DNA of 64,000 nucleotides from Batkoa obscura (Eukaryota > Entomophthoromycota > Entomophthoromycetes > Entomophthorales > Batkoaceae), in assembly GCA_030770535.1 (NCBI GenBank), contig JASVEC010000022.1, positions 186,001 to 250,000 on the forward strand, read 5' to 3'. Shown here in pieces: positions 36,374 through 46,126 of the stretch. The notes under the pieces were generated by a model. That model made no database searches. It had not been told where the DNA came from and saw only the letters and a list, made by a program, of their open reading frames with translations. Made by a program: the position numbers and the translations under genes. How positions within the stretch are numbered: position 1 is the stretch's first letter; every line of letters starts with the position of its first letter.

Positions 36374-37900
36374 TTTGTTTTTATTTTAATAAAAAATAAA
36401 GTCACATAATTACATACTTATGTTTTATATACCTATTGAACATTTAATAAAAAAATACAAAACACTATGAAATATCGTTTCATCAGCTTTATGATTGATT
36501 ACCGCATAATAATCACTTAACTTGTTTACAAAACTAGTTGGAGTATAAAAGAGATTCTTCAACATGATACCTCGAGGCTTTTTAATTGAATTGTTCCCTA
36601 ATACTGTACTTTTAATAAAGCCAGTAAGTTTTATAGTATTTTAAGTAGATTTTACAGTAGTATCTTCTATTCTATTTATTTTATATAGTTCGTAGCTTAT
36701 TGCACACTATTCCTATTAAGTTAAGTCTATCTTAGTTACACAAACTAAGACCCTTCGACTCAAAGCAAGTTAATCAACTAAGGGCTGCTTTTAACTCCAA
36801 CCATTGAGTATTAAACTTTCACATCATTCCAGACTAGAAATACAAAAGCGAATTAAACAAAAATAAAGTACTCAATTTTAAATTTAGTAATCAAACTTTA
36901 CTTGACTTGAAAGTTTGGTATTTTTTTATAGGATTTGTCTTACATGATTCCAGCTTAAAATAACAACACACTATTTAAGTTATAGGAATTACAACAGTAA
37001 AATATACTTTCTAATAAGAATTTTTTAAATTAAAGTTGTTTAATTAGCTAAAAAGCTTTACAAATCAATTATTTTGAGATAATGTAATATTCCTAGAAAA
37101 GCTTTATTTTTTGAAAGGATTTTTTTTTAAAATTTAAACAAAAGATTTTCAGTTAGACCTTTTTATCATTGTATTTTAATTATTTCAATTTGACCAATTA
37201 ATAAAAGTTTTTCAAAATTATTTAAGTTATCCATACGTATAAAAAAAAGCACATCAATACACTTATGTTGTAGTGAGTTTTTGCAGATTGTTAAGAATTC
37301 CAGCTTAAAAAAAACTTGAACCAAAATTTATGGAATTGATCAAGAGTTACTCACCAATACTCTGCCTGCTTGAGGGTATCATGTAATCATAAGAGGCGAC
37401 AAAAAAATAAGCTTTAGTAACAAAGGTTATATCAGAGCACAAGGTGCGTAGCTATGCCAAATATGAAAAAAATAATAATAAATTGAACTTGTATTTTCTA
37501 AAATACAAAAAAATACCACTTATTGTGTCCTGAAGGGAGTATTAAAAACCAAAAAATATAAGTTTATTTTAAATAGTCACACTAAACTGGAATAAAAATA
37601 AACTAATAGTCATGATTTGTCTGTAAACTACCACATGGGAAATATGAATGTGTATTTTTTAGTTTCATTTATTTGCTATTTTTAAGCACTATTGGGTGGG
37701 GGGATGAATATTAGAATTTTTAAACAAAAAAAAACCTTATCATTAATTTAATAAAATAAAAATATAGTAACAATTTTATTTAGAAAAAATTCATGAATTA
37801 AATTGCAAAAAATAAACAAGCAATTTAATAAAATCAGTGACGATAGAACATAACAATAGGGATATTAATCTTTGTTAGCTTTACTTATGGTTTGTCTTTA
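36374..37900. other. Spacer, no gene seen
   Basis: About 1.5 kb with no exon recognised. A badly degraded MITE-like stretch (TTTCATTT...TTTTTAAGCACTATTGGGTGG...AGAATTTTTAAACAAAAA) spans about 37655-37738. Confidence 0.4.
37655..37740 (+). mobile_element. Degraded MITE-like copy
   Basis: Order and spacing of the family landmarks (TTTCATTT, TTTTTAAGCACTATT, GAATTTTTAAACAAAAA) are kept, but both GGGG/CCCC ends and the hairpin arms are lost. Confidence 0.45.
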
Positions 37901-38101
37901 CTTTTCATCATTCTCCAATGTTTCAAAAGATCTTCTTCTTTTTTGTTTTAACTCTTTTCTTTTTTGTAAAAGTTTTAGGACCTTCTTCTCCAACAGGCTT
38001 CTTCCCCAACAGGCTTCTTCTTCCGTAAGTTGCATCATATGAATTCCTTGATTTAATACAGGGCCTTTTTTAACAGTATATATCTCAATTATTTCTTCTT
38101 C

Positions 38102-39075
38102 TCAATTCGATTCTGTTTCCACAATTTGCATCACAATATCTTCTTCCTCCGATTCAACATCAGTATCTATTATTTGCATCTCAATCCTTCTATTTTCAAA
38201 TTTAGCCTCTTGATTCATCTTACCTGCTTTTTCCAATTTAACTTTCTCTTCCAATCTAGCCTTTTCTTCCAATCTAGCCTTTTCTTCCAATCTAGCCTTT
38301 TCTTCCAATCTAGCCTTTTCTTCCACTTTGGCTTTCTCTACAAATCTGACACTCTCTTCTAATCTAGCTTTTTCATTTATTCTAGCTTCGGCTTCCGCTT
38401 CCATCCTTTGAACATGATTATTCTTATCCCTTACTTTCTTCTCATAATTTTGAATATCCTTTAAAGTTCTTTCACTTTGGTTTTCTTTGCTTTTTATTTC
38501 AATCTTATTTTTGTGAATTTCTGAAAAGCCGATTTCCAATGTTTCATTTTCATTTTTTAAATCTTCTTCATCTCGCGCAATTTCTAACAGAACTGCTTCC
38601 ATTTTTCTCTTTTCATTTTTCATGTTCTCTGCTTGCTTCATGACCTTTAAAAGGTTTGCTTCCAATTTTTCCTTGAAATCAAGAACCTGGTTTTTTTCTA
38701 TTCTTAAGTTTTCTTGTTTCTTTGAAATTTTTAATTGTCTGTTTTTCAATCTCGGTTCTTGTAAATTAATTGAAGTCACTAAAGATCTGATGTCTTTCTT
38801 GTAAACTTCAATACATGACTTCCAAATATATAGATTGGATTCTAGCCCATTTATATCTAATTTTAGTTTAGAATAAGCCTAAGATATTGTTTAGTTTCAC
38901 TTATTTTTTAGTAAAAGTAATATTTCTTTCAATTAAATTTATTATACCTTCATTCTTAAAAGTTCGTTTGGTTCATTACTATCACCCTAATATTATCAAG
39001 TAAATTGAATTGAAATTGAGTAACAACACTTACTTTCTCGATTTCAGTAATTGAATTAATATTATTTGGAGTCAT
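38102..39075 (-). CDS. Coiled-coil family member 3 (short or stop-truncated)
   Basis: Three exons (39075-39034, 38986-38948, 38878-38102) give 285 codons. Exon 1 is MTPNNINSITEIEK and exon 2 is GDSNEPNELLRMK. Exon 3 starts AYSKLKLDINGLESNL and is almost wholly heptad-like Lys/Glu/Arg coiled coil, including five tandem KARLEE units. After the TGA that ends it, the same frame stays open for about 60 codons (EEEIIEIYTVKKGP ... RRRSFETLENDEK). That tail matches the C-terminal end of the intact copy at 40420, so the TGA is probably a premature stop. No signal peptide or membrane segment. Function unknown; a cytoplasmic structural or tethering role would be a guess. Confidence 0.55.
38248..38326. 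repeat. 18-bp minisatellite coding for KARLEE units
   Basis: The unit TTCCAATCTAGCCTTTTC is repeated about 4-5 times with near-perfect identity inside exon 3 of coiled-coil member 3. Each unit encodes six residues, EKARLE on the minus strand, so unit changes keep frame. Confidence 0.85.
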
Positions 39076-39337
39076 TTTAACAGATAGAAAATAAAATATT
39101 ATGCTTAAATATTCATCATAAAAATAAAAAATCATCCAATAGGTCTAATCTATTTCAAATCGCGAATATTCAACTTGATCATTTACTTGAAATCAATTAA
39201 CGTCATCATCAAGAGTTTATCTTATAAAGATCACTTAAATTAACTATAGTAATAAGTAAAATATAAAATAATAATAATAGTAAATTGATAATCTTTATTA
39301 GTTTTGGTTATAGTTTATCTTTTCTTCTTGATAGCCT

Positions 39338-40110
39338 TTAATGCTTCGCGCAATTTTCTTGTTTTCTTATTTTCTCCTTTAACCCCTTTCCTTTTTTAAA
39401 ATGCTCTAACTTTTCTTTTTCCAATAATGCGTCTACTTCCGTAGCTTGCTTTTCACCGATTTGTTTATTTAGTCTAACGTGTACTTCTGGTATTTCTATT
39501 TTAACTTCTCCCTCTTCCGGTTTAACTTTTACATCTGTTATTTGCATCCTAGCTTTTTCTTTTTCCAATTTAGCTATTTCGTCCAATATAGCCTTTTTTT
39601 TCATCTGGACTTCTTTTTCCACTCTAGCTTTCTCCACCTCTATACCTTACTCCTCTGTTTTTTTTACCACACTGTTAGCCGTTCGCAGATTTTTTAAAAG
39701 CTTGAATATGTTTTAAAAAGATTTTTTCTCGCTTTCCAATGTTTACCATCTCACCATCATTCTTCCCAAAATTTAATATATTTGCTTTCAATTTTTTTTA
39801 TAGAGATTTGATCTTGCTTGATTTTTAATTTGCTTTTTTCTTATATAATGTCTAACCTTTCGATTTCCAATGCTGGTTTTTGTAGCGCCTTATATTTCTT
39901 TAGCTCAGCCAAGTTTTCTTTTTCTTTTTTAACTTTTGATTTAAGCATTCTCAGACAATTATCTGAACTCTATCTCATTTTTAGTGTGGAATAAGTCTAA
40001 ACAATTTGTTATTGTTATTTGGATCAATCATATCTAGCGTAATTATAATCTCATTTGAATTACTATTGATAGCCTAATTATATTTTATATTTTGAGTTGA
40101 ACTTAGATAA
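39338..40110 (-). pseudogene. Coiled-coil family relic 4
   Basis: Exon 2 is recognisable (AINSNSNEIIITLDMIDPNN) after an ATTAG acceptor. Its donor site looks lost, and exon 3 (TYSTLKMR then stop) is broken. The best remaining stretch (39637-39338) reads KARVEKEVQMKKKAILDEIA, then ITDVKVKPEEGEVKIEI, and ends IRKQENCAKH. Several frame changes separate these parts. Confidence 0.55.
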
Positions 40111-40419
40111 TAAAAGCCACGTCATCCCTTGTGCTTGAGCCAAATTTATATAATCTCGTTTTTAAAAAGTAAAAATAAAACCAAATTTTTTAATTAATAG
40201 TCACATTAAAATAAAATAAAGATGAACCAATAAACATAGTTTACTCTCAAATCATCATTTTTTGCTTTGTCATCCTTTATTCAATACAAACTAACATGTC
40301 AATTTTATTTAGCAATAGACTTATATTATAAACTACAAAAAAGGAATAAATATTTAAATAAAGTCAATGATTAAATAACACTAGTAAATAAGCCAATCCA
40401 TATCAAATTTATTGCCAAT

Positions 40420-41400
40420 TTACCTCTGCTTCTTGGTATTTTTAAATATTTTGTAAAACCTTTTTCTTTTCTCTCTTAAGCCTTTTTTTCTTTCTACAAG
40501 TTTTCGCTCTTCTTTCTTTAATAAGACTTCTTCTTCCACAAGTTGTTTCAAATATGCTTTTTGCTCTAATATACGATTTTCTTCCATTTCAGAAGTCATA
40601 ATCGCTTCTTCCTTTGAATTTGATTCTATTTCCTCAATTTTCTTCTCAATTTCTTTTTCTTTAGACTCAACTTTTAGACCCATTGTTCGCATTTCATCCC
40701 TTTTGTCTTCCAAAATACCCCCTTGGTCCATTTTAGTCGCTTGTTCCAAGCCAGCCTTTTCTATCATTTGAACTCCCTTTTGTGTTCTAGCTTTCTTTTC
40801 TAATATTTGCATATAACTATTTAATATTTTTAAATAACCCTCAAGGACCTGGATATGCTTCAAATTACTTTCGTTCCTTTTTTCTAATTTTATTAACTCT
40901 TCATCATTCTCTGGGATATTTAATATCTCCGTTTCCAACTTTTCTCTTTCTTCATTTAATTTGATTATTTCTTCTATGAGTTCATATAATTGTAATCCTA
41001 TCTTGCTTTTTAAAGCCTCCAATTTATTTATTTTATTTGCTATTTCTAGTTTCTTTTTTTTCAATTCTGTTTCTTGTAATTTACATGGAAACATAATTAC
41101 CATACGATCTTTATTGGTGTCGATGCAAGATTTCAAACGATCCAAGTAACATTCTAATTTGTTTATATTGATTTTCAGTTTAGAATAAACCTAAAAAGTT
41201 TAATTAATTTTATACGTTTCATTTATTTATTAATAAAAATTACCTCTCTCTCACCTAGATCCAACATATCATCTATTTCATTAAACGAGTTTAATTCGTT
41301 GTTGTTAGCCTAATACCACTTAGTAAAATATAGATTGAATTTAAGCGGTAATATTTACCTCCTCCATTTCAGCGTTTGTATTGTCACCTTGAAAACTCAT
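40420..41400 (-). CDS. Coiled-coil family member 5, intact
   Basis: The best-preserved member. Three phase-0 exons (41400-41359, 41309-41244, 41190-40420) give 292 codons with no stop. Exon 1 is MSFQGDNTNAEMEE. Exon 2 is ANNNELNSFNEIDDMLDLGE plus RE. Exon 3 opens VYSKLKININKLECYLDRLK and then runs as a Lys/Glu-rich coiled coil, with LEALKSKIGLQLYELIEEII, a short acidic middle (KVESKEKEIEKKIEEIESNS), and a basic end (GLREKRKRFYKIFKNTKKQR). No signal peptide, membrane helix or catalytic motif is seen. The acidic middle followed by a strongly basic tail is shared by relatives. It matches no family I know by name. Neighbours on both sides are decayed relatives on the same strand. Confidence 0.7.
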
Positions 41401-41865
41401 TTAAAGTAAAAAATAAAAAATGTGTAGTTCATGCTAAATAGTCACAATAAATTTGAAATATAATCAGCCAATAAAGGTTATTTATTTTTTAACCCTTTGA
41501 GTACCAGACATCTCGAAAAAGTTCTGTTCGATTAAATTGAAATTTTTGATCTATTTTTTGATGATTGAAGATTATTGATTTTTCTTAGCTAGGGCTAATT
41601 TGATGAGCAAATATTTGTCATTATTTAAGTTTGATTTACAAAAATTTGGAGAACATAGCTCGTTAACAGTACTTAAGTGGTTAAAGGTCATTTTTACATT
41701 ATAGTTATTGTTTTAAGCTTATGACGTAGGAGCCATTTATTTTACAAAGAAATTAAATTAACTTAAATTCCAATAAATATGTAAATATTAATATCTAAAA
41801 ATGAAAACAAAAATAATCAGCGCAGTCTTTTATTTTGCTTATGATTTACTTTTACTTTTTGGTAC

Positions 41866-42770
41866 TTATCAACCTTTCACGTAGCTGTTTCCTTTTCTCT
41901 ATGAGCTCAATTATAACTTGCAGATATTCCAATCCTTCCTTCTCCAGTAAGATTTCTTCTTCTATAACCATCTCTTCTTCTTTTTCTTGGTTTGTATTAA
42001 GCACTCCTTCTCGCATGATTTGTACCTCACTCCCCTTTACCTCTGCTTCAATTTCTACATCTGCTTCTTGAATCTCAACAATTTCCTTCTCTAATTTTTC
42101 TAATTTAGCCTTCTCTTTTATTTGTGTTTCCTCTTCTATTCTTTTTAACTAGTTATTTTTTATATCCAGTTCTCTCTTTTTAGCTCGAATATCCTTCAAA
42201 TCTACTTTTTTTCTTTTTTCCAAATCTTTGATATTACTATCATACTTTTTAAGCACAAGGAAGTCAGAATCCAACTGTACTTTTTCTTTTTTTAAATTTT
42301 CTTTTATCAATATAAATTTTGATAATTCCACTTCCGAATTTTCCTTTTTAACAAGTAGTCGCTCTTTCTCCCTTTTAAATTCCTCTTTTTCTATTCCAAC
42401 TTTTGCTGCTCTATCTTCTATGCTTGGCATTTTTGATGCTTTTGAACTATTAATACGGTTCAATTCTTCTTCATTTTCGTTTTCAATATTTTCTTTCAAT
42501 GTTTTAATTCAACGATTAGATTTTGAATCTCCCAAATTAATTTATAATAAGCCTAAATAAATTGACTACCTTGGTTTATTTATTTAATAAACCTTACAGT
42601 CTTTTCATTTGGATCTATCATACCTTTTCTTTCAAGCTTAATCAGTTCAATATTGAAAATCTAGTGCTATTGTAATGAGTAAACCAAACTTAATAAAAAT
42701 GACTCCTTGCCTTCAATATTTGAATCAATTTCTTATAAACTTTTTTAAATGTAAAAAATAAAAAATGAAT
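41866..42770 (-). pseudogene. Coiled-coil family member 6 with one in-frame TAG in exon 3
   Basis: Exon 2 reads IFNIELIKLERKGMIDPNEK between an ACTAG acceptor and a doubtful donor (ACTGTA). From 42499 the frame reads MKENIENENEEELNRINSSK and on to KKRELDIKNN, where a TAG lies at the position of the Gln found in relatives (KNSQLKKMEEE, KNNQLHKMEE). Past the TAG the same frame continues LKRIEEETQIKEKAKLEKLE to the family end (RKQLRERLISTKK, stop near 41868). Exon 1 and the start of exon 3 are not cleanly readable. Probably a recent nonsense mutation on top of other damage. Confidence 0.55.
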
Positions 42771-42791
42771 GAATTGTGCTTATATAGTTAC

Positions 42792-42834
42792 AACAAAATC
42801 AAAATCAAAATCAAAATCAAAATCAAAATCAAAA
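42792..42834. repeat. AAAATC hexanucleotide array
   Basis: Six to seven perfect tandem copies of AAAATC (TCAAAA) between coiled-coil copies 6 and 7. A simple microsatellite. Confidence 0.9.
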
Positions 42835-43029
42835 TTAGCGAATAATTACGTTTACGTTCAGATTATCATTTTTAGTATTACAATTATTTAATTTATCTAA
42901 ACTAGTGACATAGCGGCTATTTTATTTTATAAAGCTATCGAAATTAGATTGCAAACAGTCAAATTTAAGGTAAAAATAAAAACAACAACAAGCAGCTTGA
43001 TCTTTATTAGATTTTGCTTATAATTTACT

Positions 43030-43935
43030 TTTGCTTTTTGATGCACTTTAATATTTCATGGGTTCTTTCCCTTTTCTTTTTTTCTTTCCTTTTTGTAAAT
43101 TTTTTAACCCTTCCTTCCCCGATACTGAATCTTCTTCCATAAATTACTTTTGATCTGGTCCTTGTTTCAATATAATCTTTTCTCTTTCTATAGTTTCTAT
43201 CTCAATTTCATCATCATCTGAATTGACTACTACATCCATTTTTTTGATCCTAACACTTTCGTTCTTTGATTTAGTATTTTCCTCTAATTTAGCTTGTTCA
43301 ATCTCAACTTTTTCCTTCAGTTTAGCTTCCTCTTCCATTTTTTTCAACTGACTATTTTTTGTAACCAGCTTTTCTTTTTTACCTTGAACACTCTTTGAAG
43401 CAGTTTTATTTCCTTTTTCTACATCTTTAATATCATCTTTATATTTTTCAATAGTCTCTAAATCCAAATCCAACTTTTCTCTACCCTTTTTCAGTTTCTG
43501 TTCTTCTTTTACAAATACCAATAATTCTCCTTCTAACGTTTCCTTTTTTTTAAGTATTGTACTATTTCAATTTTTATGGTCTCTTCTTTTGCCACTTTTA
43601 TCACTTCATCTTTTACTTTTGGTGCTTTTTTACTAATAATATGATTAAATTCTTCAATTTCAGTTTCAAAGTTTGTTCTCAATGCATTTAGTTCAATATT
43701 TAGTTTTTCTAACTTCTCTTTTAGTTTATATTAAGCCTAAATTGTTTAATTTTATTTAGTTTCAACAATATAAATTACATCTCTATAACTCGGATTTATC
43801 AAATCTTCTATTATAATAAGCTCATTTACTCCACTATTACTAGCCTAACGCCATTTAATATATCAAATAAAATTTAAATTATAATTATTACTTTTTCTTT
43901 CCAGCGTTTAAATTATCTTTTTGTAAACTCGGTTT
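43030..43935 (-). pseudogene. Coiled-coil family relic 7
   Basis: Exon 2 (ASNSGVNELIIIEDLINPSY plus RD) is intact with good splice sites. Exon 3 begins with GCT TAA where relatives have GCT TAT, then stays open as YKLKEKLEKLNIELNALRTN until a frame change near 43560. From 43521 a clean coiled-coil frame runs to GPDQK and a TAA. The same frame then continues FMEEDSVSGKEGLKNL, which matches the ENKFMEKDTLLEKEE stretch of other copies. At least two in-frame stops and one frameshift. Confidence 0.6.
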
Positions 43936-44119
43936 TAGCGAATAAAAAACAGGAGATAAAAAACGATCACTTTATGTTTAAATAGTCATATCAAAATTTA
44001 ACTCATAATTCACCAATGATTTATACTCATTTCTAGAATACTATTTTATAGTGTCATAATTATTCATTTGATATTAATTTAAAAAAAACCTACAATGCCC
44101 TAAACTTTATACATCAAAC

Positions 44120-44720
44120 CACGATTCCTCACCCATTATTTCCATTTCATCTAATTCTTGACCTAGTCTGTCTTGCCCATTTTCTATCGTTTATATTTCA
44201 GTATTTTCTTTCCTCAATTTTGTTTCATTATCTATACTATCTATTATTTTCAATATTTTTTTATTTTGTCTTCCCATTTCGACTTTCTTTTTACTTAGCA
44301 CTTCTTTTCAATATGCTTCTTTTTCGCCCATTATTATATTCGTTTTCACTCTCAAGCTCCTATTATTATAATCGATCTTTTTTTTATAACTTAATACTGA
44401 TTTTTTCTTCGATTTGTAACGTTATAGTTTCTTCTAAAGATTTCATTGCTTTCAAACTTCATTTTTTAACTTAGTTCCCCTTCACTTATTTTAAGCCATT
44501 TAAAAACTGAATTTCCTTTGATATCTTTAAGTATTGATTTCATATAATTGAGTTCATTTATTGGTTCCCTTAAAATCCTTGAAGTTTCTATGAGTTCTAA
44601 GTTTACTGCAATTAGGTATCATCCTGATCAGTTTGCTTCATTATTTTATTATTTATTAAAATTACTTTATTTGAATTCTAGGTTTGTAACACTTCACTTA
44701 CTAAACGTTAACAATAATCC
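44120..44720 (-). pseudogene. Coiled-coil family relic 8 (innermost left copy)
   Basis: Only fragments remain on the minus strand: ETSRILREPINELNYMKSIL near 44600-44540, and K/E-rich pieces around 44220-44420. The LREPI phrase is shared with the innermost copy on the right side of the core (54.2 kb), a hint that these two are a matched pair. Confidence 0.4.
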
Positions 44721-44759
44721 ATTATTTTAACAATAGTTATCAAGCTAACTAACTCAACA

Positions 44760-45226
44760 GCTTTTCTGATCAGCTAGAATTTAGTACATGATTTGAGCTT
44801 CAATTATATTATCATCTTCAATTCAATCTTTTCATTCTAAAAATTGAAAATTTGTGGAAATGTTTTTTTAATGTGTATTTTAATAGCAATTTTGTTGATT
44901 TTTATGTTAGTTAAAAAGTAGAAAAAATAAAAATAAAGATGAGCTTAAATTTATTTTTGGGTTAACATGGGATTATTGAAATTGAAATTAAAATATTTTA
45001 AAATGAAATATAAAATAATAAAATAAATTTTATTTATTTTATAACTTATTTACAACTTCTATTTATTTATAAATCATTAATATAAACACTTGAGAATTTT
45101 ATTTAAAAAAAAGTGACTACTCGTCTCTAACCAATAATAATTCCTTTCATTTCAATTTCAAAATTAGAAATCAACTTAATTGTTAAATATTTTTATATTT
45201 ATTAAAATTCATTCTAAAACTCTATT
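44760..45226. other. Spacer upstream of VPS34
   Basis: About 0.47 kb with no exon. It must contain the VPS34 promoter; no distinct element recognised. Confidence 0.5.
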
Positions 45227-46086
45227 ATGACCAACAATAATCAATTTAAAGATTTTTCCTATTGTTTTTCAAATGATTTAAATTTTCCATTAAGGATAAA
45301 AATGTAATATTATTCACATATATTTATATATTAAATACAAATATTCCATATTACTAATATTTTATTATTTCAGTTTAAGTTTAGAAGGTTATCGAAAACC
45401 AGATAGTTATAGTGATCTTAGTGAATTTCCTGATAAAAGGTTTTCAGGTCTTAATTTAGCGTAAAAGAATTTAATTACTCATAAACATAATAATGTTAAT
45501 TGCAATTGATTATCTTTTAAAAAAATTTAGTTATTTCAAATCCGATCTACTTGTTGAACTGCAGTTATTTTCAAATGGTTTACCTATGGGAGAAAAAGTA
45601 CAAACGAGATATCAACAATTTACTAAAAGTTGGTGGTAAGTAATTTAATAGAATGATTAGTTAAAATCAAAATAGTGCAAATAATTAATAAATCGAATTC
45701 TTTTTAGCTGGAATGAAACTTTAACTTTACCGATAAGTATCAATAATTTACCTTATGATAGTATATTATATATTGAAGTTTCGGATATATTAAAACCTAT
45801 GCAAACCACTATTATTGGTGGTTGTTGTTTAAGTTTATTTACTAGTAATTGGTAAGTTCCATTAATTGAATTTAAGATTTAAGATTTAAAATTAGAATTG
45901 TAATTTATATTGACTATTCTTTATTTATTAGTAAATTGAGGACTGGAAAACAAAAATTAACAATCAAACCAATAACTAATGAAGAGGATTTTTATAATAC
46001 TTGTTTTAAAGAATATGATGAAATTGATAGGTTGGACAAAGTAAGTTTTATATTAAGTTTATTATATTACAATATTAATTAACTTA

Positions 46087-46126
<40 letters not shown>

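Noticed and set aside
42792-42834. Short regular repeats as a CRISPR array
   Set aside because: Pure hexanucleotide tandem repeats without spacers, in a eukaryotic context.
37912-43521. Stop-codon reassignment to explain in-frame TGA, TAG and TAA in coiled-coil copies
   Set aside because: All three codons end clearly intact genes here (TAA in VPS34, TAG in NUP54, TGA in the methyltransferase), so the stops in the family copies are ordinary nonsense mutations.
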